Source of the DNA: Paenibacillus macerans
GTDB taxonomy: Bacteria; Bacillota; Bacilli; Paenibacillales; Paenibacillaceae
Direction: 5' to 3'
DNA: 64,000 nt
Assembly: GCF_023715465.1 (NCBI RefSeq)
Contig: NZ_JAMBOE010000012.1
Location: 62,001-126,000 of the forward strand
How positions within the stretch are numbered: the stretch's first letter is position 1; each line of letters opens with the position of its first letter. The position numbers and the translations under genes were made by a program. Below the pieces are notes generated by a model, which saw only the letters and a list, made by a program, of their open reading frames with translations, was not told the DNA's origin and made no database searches. Below are positions 25,506-33,212 of the stretch, in pieces.

Positions 25506-26315
25506 TTACAATTCAGAATCTACACTTTGTAAATCACCTGCATTAAGCGTTGTTGTATCCGACTCTTGATCTCCCTCACTATTAGGCATTTGTGTTGGTT
25601 TTGATATTTCTAAGCTCATTGTCATTTTCATCCCATTAACATTGATAGTAATCATCAAAACCCTTGAACCATCTGCTTTAACTACTACTTTAGAATCAGT
25701 AGTTGACTCAGTTTTAGCTGCCTGCTGCTCACTGCCTTTATCTAAAATCTGAAATACTCCTTGCCAAAATTGTTCTTGTTCCAAATCTTTAGAGTTTCCG
25801 CTTTTTAATATGTTTTTACAGGTATCCTCGTAGACTTCTCTATTATCCAATGACTTATTCCAACTACTTACCTTTTTTTCATCGTAAGAAGTGAAAATCA
25901 TATATCCATCAATAATCGTCAAAATACCATTTTCACAGCGAGCTGCGTTGCCCGAAGCTTCTAGTGCTGCCCGAAACTTAGCGTCCTCATAACTTCCTGC
26001 AATTTGAGGGTACTTTAAGTATTCTTGGGTAATCTCTTCAAGCTTCTCTTCATTAACTGATACGCTTACATCAAACTCCCTTTCTTCTCTTTCTATTCCC
26101 AGATATCTGTTTGCAGCTTCCATAATATCATTCGTTTTATTGTACACACCGCTATTGTCCAACCCGTTTAATTTCTCTTCAGGTATGTATGTATCAAGCT
26201 TCGGGGCATTTTTCATTATAGTATCTAAATTGTCTTTAAAATTAGACATTTCCCTCTTTTTATATTTTCCCCCAATTACATTACCTGCTGTATTACTAAT
26301 ACTATTGATATTCAT
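25506..26315 (-). CDS. Uncharacterised AT-rich protein
   Basis: The 269-residue product starts at 26315 behind AGGAGGAGG. No signal peptide or membrane segment is present; it is acidic and rich in Asn, Ser and Glu. Notable segments are TIMKNAPKLDTYIPEEKLNG, DIMEAANRYLGIEREEREFD, AALEASGNAARCENG and a C-terminal beta-rich part VLMITINVNGMKMTMSLEISKP. I do not recognise a family; the short N-terminus (MNINSISNTAGNVIGGKYKK) recalls small flagellar- or export-associated proteins. It is clearly more AT-rich than its neighbours and has its own terminator, so it may be a transferred single-gene unit. Confidence 0.7.
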   Translation of the reverse strand: MNINSISNTAGNVIGGKYKKREMSNFKDNLDTIMKNAPKLDTYIPEEKLNGLDNSGVYNKTNDIMEAANRYLGIEREEREFDVSVSVNEEKLEEITQEYLKYPQIAGSYEDAKFRAALEASGNAARCENGILTIIDGYMIFTSYDEKKVSSWNKSLDNREVYEDTCKNILKSGNSKDLEQEQFWQGVFQILDKGSEQQAAKTESTTDSKVVVKADGSRVLMITINVNGMKMTMSLEISKPTQMPNSEGDQESDTTTLNAGDLQSVDSEL

Positions 26316-26504
26316 AGTGCCTCCTCCTAAAGAAACAAAAATATTCACAAAGTAAAAAAGAGAATGGTGGAAATAATACTTTATAAAAATTACTTAAAAA
26401 TTTCGAATAATGATACAATTTTTCCTTATTTTCACTATTTTCTTTCCACACTAGCACTTAATTGTACTTCTTGCAAGCACATATTTAACAATTAGTTTTA
26501 AAGC

Positions 26505-26551
26505 AAAAAAACCACGTCTCCGTTGTGAATCGTGCTTAACACAACGGAGAC
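26505..26551 (-). terminator. Terminator that ends the sigma-factor remnant
   Basis: GTCTCCGTTGTG (26516-26527) and CACAACGGAGAC (26540-26551) form a perfect 12-bp stem, followed on the minus strand by GTGGTTTTTTTGC. The stem begins inside the last codons of the sigma-like frame. Confidence 0.9.
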
Positions 26552-26829
26552 TTAAGCAGTTGGGCAATTTCAGCGATACTGTACTCATGATAGTACCTGA
26601 GCACAATCACGATTCGTAACTTGTAAGACAGTCGTTGAAGGATTTTCCTCATTCCCTCGCCGGTTTCGTTCATCAAGGCGTAGCGGTCAGTCCCGGGAGC
26701 CTCCTTCTTGACTTCCAGTAAAGTGTGCCGTTCAAATAAACGGAACTTGCGCCACATTTTCCGCTTCCAATCCTGCACCTGCCGGACAACGATGCCGTGC
26801 AGCCATGGTGTAAGGTCTATGCCCTGCAA
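26536..26829 (-). pseudogene. Fragment of an ECF-type RNA polymerase sigma factor gene
   Basis: 97 residues read from TTG 26829 after GGAGG. IDLTPWLHGIVVRQVQDWKR matches the end of sigma region 2, and RKILQRLSYKLRIVIVLRYY then HEYSIAEIAQLLK matches the start of region 4. The first ~60 residues of region 2 are missing, and region 4 stops before its DNA-recognition helix, where a terminator hairpin takes over. It therefore cannot be a working sigma factor. No anti-sigma gene is nearby. It lies beside a dispersed intergenic repeat, a typical place for decay. Confidence 0.7.
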
Positions 26830-26951
26830 ATCCGTTCCTCCTTCAGTGTGACCTCACCCGTATATTCGCTCCGAGTTTAAAAAAAGTTCAGTAAGATTGC
26901 AAAAAAATTGGGCTCAAAACCGAGATCGTGTCTTGGTATCCCTGCATGCTG

Positions 26952-27300
26952 CTTTGCACGATTATCCCTTTCGTTTAGGGGGGCAGGGGGTAGGGGCTAG
27001 TGTACGGGATATTGCGGCTGCAGCAAGATCACGGTCTTTTCATTTTTTTCAGTGTCTTGCCCCATCCCTTCCGTCAGGTCTGCTTCCCTTCTCCTAAACC
27101 TCCTTCTCACAAACCTTCTAATGATCTCGAACATGTCTGCTTCTCCTAAATATATCTGACCCTCCCAAACATATCTCCTTCTCCTGAATTTATCTTCTTC
27201 TCTGCTTCCTGATCAAATGGGATAATCGTGCAAAGCTTCCGGACAACGGATGTTGATCCTGCCGACCACCCCACTTGCCTTCCCTGTCCTCAAGCTTTCA
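26952..27300. repeat. Dispersed intergenic element, copy 1, with inverted ends and pyrimidine-rich core
   Basis: CTTTGCACGATTATCCC at 26952-26968 is the exact inverse of GGGATAATCGTGCAAAG at 27219-27235. Between them lies a C/T-rich tract (about 27040-27215) of degenerate CTGCTTCTCC-type repeats. The right part, ~27121-27300, is closely similar to 38871-39003, including a 28-base identical stretch (27208-27235 versus 38937-38964). No ORF of interest. The rest of the gap up to 27420 contains only the leader of the next operon. Confidence 0.75.
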
Positions 27301-27420
27301 ACGCCCTTCCGGCATTTTTTGCCACGATCGGTTGCCGGCTCGACTGTCAAGCGCTGATTAATCCCTTGTACAGTTTTTGTTCAGAAATAAATGATACAAT
27401 GCGCAGGGGGGATCAGCAGA

Positions 27421-28527
27421 ATGGAGGTCAAAGGCTTGGAATGTCGAAGCAGGCGTAAAATGTTGTGGGCGGCGGTTGCTTTACTTTTAGTTGCATCCTT
27501 GGGGATGGGGGGATGCCGTTCCCATGCAGATGGAGAAGAATCTACGAAACGATTTATTAAAAAGAGCCTGACCAACCCTAACGGCACACTTGCTACCTAT
27601 CTGCAGGCGGCAGAACCGGTCAGTCCTGAATTGGCGGCAGGGCGGGAGGCGCTCTCCGAGTCGCTTGGGCTTTGGATGCAGGCGGCACTGAAAAGCCATG
27701 ATCTTACCGCGTTTGAAAAAAGTTATGAAACGTTAACCCGTTATTTCATGACGGATCGAAATTATATTGCGTGGAAGTTAACCCCAGAAGGCGGTACGGA
27801 AGTCAGCACAAACGCGCTTGGCGACGATCTGCGGATCATTGGGGCGCTGCTGGAAGGGACCCGAACGTGGAAGGGTCACCCCGAGTGGGAGGCGACGGCA
27901 AAGACTTTAGCGGAAACGTTGTTAAGCCAGTCACAAAAAAACGGGCTCCTGACGGATTTCTACGATTTCTCCAGGGAGGAAGCTCCCGATACTTTGTCTC
28001 TCGCCTATGTAGATCTGCCGGCGCTGAAAGAGCTTGTGAAAGAAGGGCTGCTGGACGAGGCAACGTACGGCCGGTATTATGACCTGCTGCAGGACATGCC
28101 GGACGACGGCATATTTTATCCCAAGTCTGTTAACGTGGTAACTGGAGAGTATACGTATGAAACAACTGTCAATTTAATCGATCAGCTGCTGGTGGCGATT
28201 CATGCCGGGGAAACGGAAAGGAATCAAAAGCAGTTGCTTCAATTCCTGAAGCGGAATTTCAAGCAAACGGGGAAACTGTCCGGACAATACGCGCGCGCCG
28301 GCCGAGTAGCTGCGGTAAATTATGAGTCCCCTGCGGTTTACGGCCTTGCCATTAGGTTTGCTGTCAAACGTGGGGACAGGCCTTTTGCGAAAGCCTTGTA
28401 CAAGCATATGCTGACCCTCAAAGGGCGCGATGCAAAATATCCCGGCGGATACGTGTTTGCAGGCAATACTCATATTTTTGATAACCTGCTTCCATTGTTG
28501 GGGGAATATGCCTTAGAAAACAAATGA
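27421..28527 (+). CDS. YdaJ-like glycosyl-hydrolase-family-8-type lipoprotein
   Basis: The 368-residue product starts at ATG 27421 behind AGGGGGGATC. A lipoprotein signal (LLLVASLGMGGC) precedes an all-helical (alpha/alpha)6-type domain resembling GH8: TNALGDDLRIIGALL, FYDFSREEAPDTLSLAYVDLPAL, YETTVNLIDQLLVAIH and ESPAVYGLAIRFA. It heads a four-gene run (lipoprotein, degenerate GGDEF, small membrane protein, glycosyltransferase). This parallels B. subtilis ydaJKLMN, an exopolysaccharide locus controlled by c-di-GMP. The enzyme may trim or modify the polymer outside the membrane. Confidence 0.82.
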   Translation: MEVKGLECRSRRKMLWAAVALLLVASLGMGGCRSHADGEESTKRFIKKSLTNPNGTLATYLQAAEPVSPELAAGREALSESLGLWMQAALKSHDLTAFEKSYETLTRYFMTDRNYIAWKLTPEGGTEVSTNALGDDLRIIGALLEGTRTWKGHPEWEATAKTLAETLLSQSQKNGLLTDFYDFSREEAPDTLSLAYVDLPALKELVKEGLLDEATYGRYYDLLQDMPDDGIFYPKSVNVVTGEYTYETTVNLIDQLLVAIHAGETERNQKQLLQFLKRNFKQTGKLSGQYARAGRVAAVNYESPAVYGLAIRFAVKRGDRPFAKALYKHMLTLKGRDAKYPGGYVFAGNTHIFDNLLPLLGEYALENK

Positions 28528-29423
28528 GAAACATCAATGAGGTAAACATGAGGAATAAAAGATTAGTCCAGCGCATGGTCTGGGGGTACGTGCTGTTGAT
28601 CGGGTTGGCGATCCTGCAGGAACTGCTGGTGTATATTCATGTCTTTAGAGAACAATCGTTAGCCATCGTCGATCTGGGTTTCAGTATCGGTTGTCTGGCC
28701 GCTCTGTTGCTGGGCTTTCTGGCTCCGGCCGGGGTCTCGGCCGTTTTTATTTTTGTTTATATGGTTGCGTATTTCGTATGGTTTTCGACTTATGCCAAGA
28801 TGGATGTGCTGTCGTTTTCCTGGTGGTGGCTGCTTCCGGCCAATGCGGCCGCAGCCGCGTTTATCAAGGCCGGGATGATCCGCAATAAGCGGCTTATGGA
28901 GCGGCTTGAGGAGCTGCGGCGCAGAAATCCGGAAGTGGATCCGGATACTTCTCTCGGCAATAAGGAGGCTTTTGCGGAAACGCTGGTGAAGCAGTCCAAC
29001 CTGGCTCATCGTTATTCGGACGTATACAACTTTTGCCTGGCCATGTTTAAAATCGATTTTCTGCCGATGGTGCAGGAATCCCTCGGTTCGCCAGGGTATG
29101 CCCGGCTGCTCGCTTCTTTGTCAAAAGAAATCCAGCAACAAATCCGTTACGAGGATTACAAGTTTGCGTTAGACCGGGGCAGGTTTATCGTTTTGCTCCC
29201 GATGACCAACCAGGCGTATTTAAAGGCGCTGACGGAACGGATGAAAAACACGCTGACGGAGATTCCATTTGAGAACCGGAAAGGCCGCAAGCTGAATCTG
29301 GTAATCCGGGCCGGGGCGCTGGTTTTTAATAAGGAGCAGTTCAGCAAGTATGAAAATGCGGACGCGGTCATTGCCGCGCTCGAACGCAATACCGAAACGG
29401 ATTTAATCGGGGAATACATTTGA
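28524..29423 (+). CDS. Membrane-bound degenerate GGDEF protein (YdaK-like)
   Basis: 299 residues; ATG 28524 overlaps the previous stop (ATGA), while ATG 28548 has a better GAGG site. Residues ~15-115 give four membrane helices, and ~135-299 is a GGDEF fold (DPDTSLGNKEAFAETL start; FALDRGRFIVLLPM where RYGGDEFAVLLP would be). The catalytic GGDEF signature is lost, so it should not make c-di-GMP and could act as a receptor, as shown for B. subtilis YdaK. Downstream glycosyltransferase activity would be its target (inference from the operon). Confidence 0.85.
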   Translation: MRNINEVNMRNKRLVQRMVWGYVLLIGLAILQELLVYIHVFREQSLAIVDLGFSIGCLAALLLGFLAPAGVSAVFIFVYMVAYFVWFSTYAKMDVLSFSWWWLLPANAAAAAFIKAGMIRNKRLMERLEELRRRNPEVDPDTSLGNKEAFAETLVKQSNLAHRYSDVYNFCLAMFKIDFLPMVQESLGSPGYARLLASLSKEIQQQIRYEDYKFALDRGRFIVLLPMTNQAYLKALTERMKNTLTEIPFENRKGRKLNLVIRAGALVFNKEQFSKYENADAVIAALERNTETDLIGEYI

Positions 29424-29471
29424 TCCCATCGCGAGTTCGTTTTGGATGATTGGCAGCAGGAGGAGAAGGAG

Positions 29472-29615
29472 ATGTCTTATACCGCATGGTTCATCCCGTT
29501 ATGCAAGGCGGTCAGCCTGATTTTCGCCCTCGCGGTTCTGGGACTGTTTATCGCGACACTGGTCTTTCGGTCCCGCGTAACTCGAAAATACGACCGGAGG
29601 AAAGTCAGTGGCTGA
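29472..29615 (+). CDS. 47-residue single-pass membrane protein in the polysaccharide operon
   Basis: ATG 29472 follows AGGAGGAGAAGGAG. The product MSYTAWFIPL...VSG has one hydrophobic helix (AVSLIFALAVLGLFIATLVF) and a basic tail (RSRVTRKYDRRK). Its TGA (29613-29615) overlaps the start of the glycosyltransferase gene by 8 bp, which strongly suggests it is translated and coupled. Position and topology suggest a small accessory subunit of the polymerase complex, standing where ydaL is in B. subtilis, though it is not homologous to it. Not a known family. Confidence 0.7.
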   Translation: MSYTAWFIPLCKAVSLIFALAVLGLFIATLVFRSRVTRKYDRRKVSG

Positions 29616-30912
29616 TCTATTATTGGTGTTTTCCATTCTAAGCATTTGGGCGGCCGTCTTTGAGGCGATTCTGATTATGTGCGGGGCGGTCCGGTTTATT
29701 TTCAGGCAGAGCCGTCAGGAATGGACCGTTCCCGATAATCCGGAGGGGATGAAGCACTTTCCTAAGGTCACCGTGTTGGTGCCCGCCCATAATGAAGAGT
29801 TGGTGATCGCCGCCACGGCGGAAAATATTATGCGGTTGAATTATCCGCAGGACAAAGTCCAGCTTATCGTCATTGCCGATAACTGCAGCGACGATACCGC
29901 GGGGAAACTGCAAGCACTCAAGCATAAGGACGCGTTTCGGGACCGGGATTTTATGATCTTCGAACGGACGGGAACGGGCGGCAAATCGGGAGCGCTTAAT
30001 GATGCGCTGCAGTTTGTCAAAAACGAGTGGATCTGTATTTTTGATGCCGACGCAGCGCCTGAGCGGAACGCTTTATACTTTTTGGTTGAAAAAGCGCTGG
30101 AAGACCCCGAGACCTACGGAGCAGTTTTCGGGCGGAATAAGGCGAGAAACCGCGGGCAGAATTTTTTGACCAAATGCATTAATCTCGAGCTGGTGACGGC
30201 CCAGCGGATTTATCATACCGGATTGTGGGAGCTGTTCAAGCTGGGGACGATCCCGGGGACGAATTTCATCATCAAAACGGATCTGATCCGCGAAATCGGC
30301 GGCTGGGATACAGAGGCGATAACGGAGGATACAGCTATTTCGTTCGAGATTATGGCGAGGGGACAGCTCATTGCGCTGGCGCCCCAGGCGGAAGCCTATC
30401 AGCAGGAACCGGAGCAGCTCGGCGTGTATTTGAAGCAGCGGACACGGTGGGCGAAGGGGAATTTTTCCGTGGTGATGGAGAACATCCATCATTTGTTTCA
30501 CCGGTCAAGCTGGCGCATTAAGCTGCATGTGCTCTATTTTGCGGCGAGTTATTTCTGGTTTTTGCTTGCCTTGGTCGTCGCGGATATTATCTTCGTCGTT
30601 AACCTGGCTTACGGGGCGATCGCTTTATTCAACCCGGAAGTGGTTTCGCCGTTTCAATTTGCGGGGGATGTGTATGTACATCTGATGATTGCGTCCGGGT
30701 TGATGTATTACCTTTTTGTGCTGCAGATCAACCTGGCGCTGTCCACCGATATTGGACAAAGCACGAAGGAAAATTTTATTTTATCCTGCGTATCCTATTT
30801 CACTTATTCCCAGCTGTTTCTGGTGATTTCCCTGCGCGCTTGCTACTCCATGATTGTCGACAAACTGACGGGCCGAAAAACCAAGTGGTACAAAACACAG
30901 CGGTTCGGGTGA
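29608..30912 (+). CDS. Membrane glycosyltransferase family 2, processive type (YdaM-like)
   Basis: 434 residues from GTG 29608 (GGAGG 7 bases upstream). Topology is one N-terminal helix, a GT-A domain and three or more C-terminal helices. Motifs are VTVLVPAHNEE, ADNCSDDT (first Asp), FDADAAPE (DxD), TEDTAISFE (acceptor-side TED) and QRTRWAKGNF (Q-x-x-RW). This is the cellulose/PNAG synthase arrangement. It should polymerise and extrude a polysaccharide. No BcsB-like or DUF2334 gene follows; the operon ends at an intergenic repeat block. Confidence 0.9.
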   Translation: MADLLLVFSILSIWAAVFEAILIMCGAVRFIFRQSRQEWTVPDNPEGMKHFPKVTVLVPAHNEELVIAATAENIMRLNYPQDKVQLIVIADNCSDDTAGKLQALKHKDAFRDRDFMIFERTGTGGKSGALNDALQFVKNEWICIFDADAAPERNALYFLVEKALEDPETYGAVFGRNKARNRGQNFLTKCINLELVTAQRIYHTGLWELFKLGTIPGTNFIIKTDLIREIGGWDTEAITEDTAISFEIMARGQLIALAPQAEAYQQEPEQLGVYLKQRTRWAKGNFSVVMENIHHLFHRSSWRIKLHVLYFAASYFWFLLALVVADIIFVVNLAYGAIALFNPEVVSPFQFAGDVYVHLMIASGLMYYLFVLQINLALSTDIGQSTKENFILSCVSYFTYSQLFLVISLRACYSMIVDKLTGRKTKWYKTQRFG

Positions 30913-30972
30913 ATGGGACGGATTTAACATCCATGAGACCGGACAGAACGATTCGACGTACGTGGGGCGGGC

Positions 30973-31156
30973 TAACGGACCCCAGCGCCGTTATTTTGGT
31001 GAAAACAACCGTTTTCAAAATGTAACGGACACCACAGACCTTATTCGGCATCTACATGCACATATCGAGCCTTTTTCGAGCAAATAAGGCCTTCCCTGTC
31101 CGTTAGAAATGAAAACGGCGTATTTACGGGCAAATAAGGGCATCCATGTCCGTTAG
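30973..31156. repeat. Intergenic repeat block with two inverted pairs at 50-bp period
   Basis: The element TAACGGAC-(8 bases)-CGTTATT/CCTTATT starts at 30973 and again at 31023 (50 bp apart). Its reverse complement AATAAGG-(8)-GTCCGTTA appears twice more, starting near 31080 and 31130 (50 bp apart). The spacers also pair partly (CCGTTTTC versus GAAAACGG). The whole 184 bp is an imperfect palindrome centred near 31062 and could form a long hairpin, possibly acting as terminator for the polysaccharide operon. Confidence 0.82.
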
Positions 31157-31167
31157 CCTTGCCTTCC

Positions 31168-31431
31168 TTACGGCAAGAGGAGGATGAGCAGGAACGCAGT
31201 GACCGGGAGGGCGATCCCAACCAACACGGCAACATACGGATAAGGAGTCTTTAAGTAATCTTTAAATTCCCGCGCTTCGGATTTCTTGATATATTGGAAA
31301 TTCACCTGTTCAGCAAATCCGTGAATCAGCTTTGTTGCTTCACTCTCTTCATAATGCAGCATATTTTCCCAAATCTTATCGTACTTTAACTTAAGTTCAT
31401 TGATGTTTGTACTTTCCTTTAACGTGGTCAT
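31168..31431 (-). CDS. Small tail-anchored membrane protein, unknown
   Basis: 87 residues, started at 31431 with GAGGTG 6 bases upstream. The first ~65 residues are polar and helical (NINELKLKYDKIWENMLHYEE, KSEAREFKDYLKTP) and are followed by one C-terminal membrane helix (VAVLVGIALPVTAFLLILLLP). No recognised family. It is a single gene between a repeat block and the divergent nitrilase gene. Confidence 0.65.
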   Translation of the reverse strand: MTTLKESTNINELKLKYDKIWENMLHYEESEATKLIHGFAEQVNFQYIKKSEAREFKDYLKTPYPYVAVLVGIALPVTAFLLILLLP

Positions 31432-31625
31432 GTTTTTCACCTCATAAAAAAATGGTTACTATTTATACTTCCATATTTCTCCTTGAGGTCCTGTTCTCTT
31501 CTAAAATCACTTAAATTAATTTCCGCTTGCCGATAAGCCAGGAAACATTTATATTTTAAGAAATATTGCCGCAAGGGAATAACTAAAATGTATCCTTTAT
31601 GCATGGATTTGAAAGGAGCAGCCGC

Positions 31626-32483
31626 ATGAAACTGAGAGTATCCGCTGTTCAGTATCATCTTCATACGATAAAATCATTCGAAGATTTCGCCCAGCAGGTC
31701 GAACATTATATCAAAACCGCCGAGGAGTTCGGCGCGGATTTTGTGCTGTTCCCGGAGTTTTTCACGACCCAACTGATGTCCATCGGAAACAGCGAAGGAA
31801 AAGCGTTAACGATTCAGGAGCTGCCTGATTTTACGGAACAATACCGGTCTTTATTTTCTGGATTGGCCAAGCAGACCCAAATGCATATTATCGGCGGGAC
31901 GCATGTGACCCGGGAGGGAGACCGGCTGTATAACGTGGCCCACCTGTTTTATCCGGACGGAAAAATCGCGGAGCAGCCGAAGCTTCACATTACGCCAACC
32001 GAAGTGAACGAATGGAAAATGACCCCCGGCGACGGCCTCCAGGTGTTTGAAACCGAGAAGGGAACCATCGCCATGTTGACCTGCTATGACATCGAATTTC
32101 CTGAGATCGTCCGGATGGCCAAGGCCAAAGGGGCGGACGTCATTTTCTGCCCTTCGTGCACCGATGACCGTCACGGATTCCATCGGGTCCGTTACACCAG
32201 CCACGCCAGAGCGGTCGAAAACCAGGTCTACGTCGTTACGACCGGAACGGTCGGCTCGCTGCCGACGGTGGACTTTATGCGGGCCAATTTCGGGCAGGCG
32301 GCGGTGATTACGCCCAACGATATTCCGTTCCCGCCGCGCGGTATCCTCGTGGAAGGCGAGATCAACGACGATATGATCGTGACTGCGGATCTGGATTTGG
32401 AACTGTTGTACCAGGTCCGGGAAAAAGGCTCCGTCACCACTTGGCGCGACCGGCGGACAGATCTCTACACCGACTGGAAATAA
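31626..32483 (+). CDS. Carbon-nitrogen hydrolase (nitrilase superfamily)
   Basis: 285 residues from ATG 31626 behind AAAGGAGC. The Glu-Lys-Cys triad is evident: VLFPEFFTT, EQPKLHITPTE and MLTCYDIEFPE. The extra YTSHARAVENQVYVV is typical of amidase-type members. It is followed by two GNAT genes. In many Firmicutes this branch of hydrolase is fused to an N-terminal GNAT domain in one polypeptide; here the parts are separate genes in reversed order. The substrate is probably an omega-amide or N-acyl compound; not determinable. Confidence 0.9.
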   Translation: MKLRVSAVQYHLHTIKSFEDFAQQVEHYIKTAEEFGADFVLFPEFFTTQLMSIGNSEGKALTIQELPDFTEQYRSLFSGLAKQTQMHIIGGTHVTREGDRLYNVAHLFYPDGKIAEQPKLHITPTEVNEWKMTPGDGLQVFETEKGTIAMLTCYDIEFPEIVRMAKAKGADVIFCPSCTDDRHGFHRVRYTSHARAVENQVYVVTTGTVGSLPTVDFMRANFGQAAVITPNDIPFPPRGILVEGEINDDMIVTADLDLELLYQVREKGSVTTWRDRRTDLYTDWK

Positions 32484-32518
32484 GCGGAGGGCCACTTCCA
32501 CGTATGGGGGAACAAGCG

Positions 32519-33196
32519 ATGTATCGGAAAGAATTGTTTGTGTTTGACGGGGACCGGCTGGTTCCGGCGGTCATCCGAAATTACGAGGAGAAGGATTTTC
32601 CGGGCCTGATCCGTATTCAGCAGGAAAGCTTTCCCCCGCCGTTTCCAGCGGAATTATGGTGGAACACCGAGCAGCTAAGCAAGCATGTTGAGCTGTTTCC
32701 GGAAGGGGCTTTATGCGTCGAGGTGGACGGGGAAATCGCCGGGTCGATGACCGGTTTGCTGATCGACTTCGATCCGCGCGCACCGGAGCATTCCTGGGCG
32801 GAGGTTACCGACAACGGCTATATCCGCAACCATAATCCCAAGGGGAATACGCTGTACGTCGTCGATATCAGTATACGGCCGTCCTACCGTAAGCTAGGAC
32901 TTGGCAAATGGCTGATGTTGTCCATGTATGACCTTGTGGTGCACAAAGGCTTGGAACGCTTGTTGGGCGGAGGAAGAATGCCCGGTTATCACAAGCAGGC
33001 AGATGAAATGACGGCGGAGCAGTATCTGGAGACGGTGCTTAAAGGCGAATTAAAGGACCCTGTCATTACCTTCCTCCTTCGCTGCGGCCGAACTCCCGTC
33101 ACCGTGGTGGCGGATTATTTGGAGGACGAGGAATCTCGCAATTATGCCGCGCTGATGGAATGGAAAAATCCCTTTTACCCTGTAACATCTGATTAG
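32519..33196 (+). CDS. GNAT-family N-acetyltransferase
   Basis: The 225-residue product uses ATG 32519, 8 bases after GGGGG; in-frame starts at 32504 and 32441 are less well placed. The GNAT core is clear: VIRNYEEKDFPGLIRIQQESFP (motif C/D), TLYVVDISIRPSYRKLGLGKWLM (acetyl-CoA loop R-x-x-G-x-G-x, here RKLGLGKWL) and ERLLGGGRMPGYHK. It matches the GNAT half of the bifunctional GNAT/nitrilase proteins, so the two products may act in one pathway. Confidence 0.88.
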   Translation: MYRKELFVFDGDRLVPAVIRNYEEKDFPGLIRIQQESFPPPFPAELWWNTEQLSKHVELFPEGALCVEVDGEIAGSMTGLLIDFDPRAPEHSWAEVTDNGYIRNHNPKGNTLYVVDISIRPSYRKLGLGKWLMLSMYDLVVHKGLERLLGGGRMPGYHKQADEMTAEQYLETVLKGELKDPVITFLLRCGRTPVTVVADYLEDEESRNYAALMEWKNPFYPVTSD

Positions 33197-33212
33197 GAGG
33201 AGGCCTAAACTC

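Noticed and set aside
30973-31156. Possible CRISPR array because of 50-bp periodicity
   Set aside because: Repeats are short, imperfect and in both orientations with pairing spacers; no cas genes are present.
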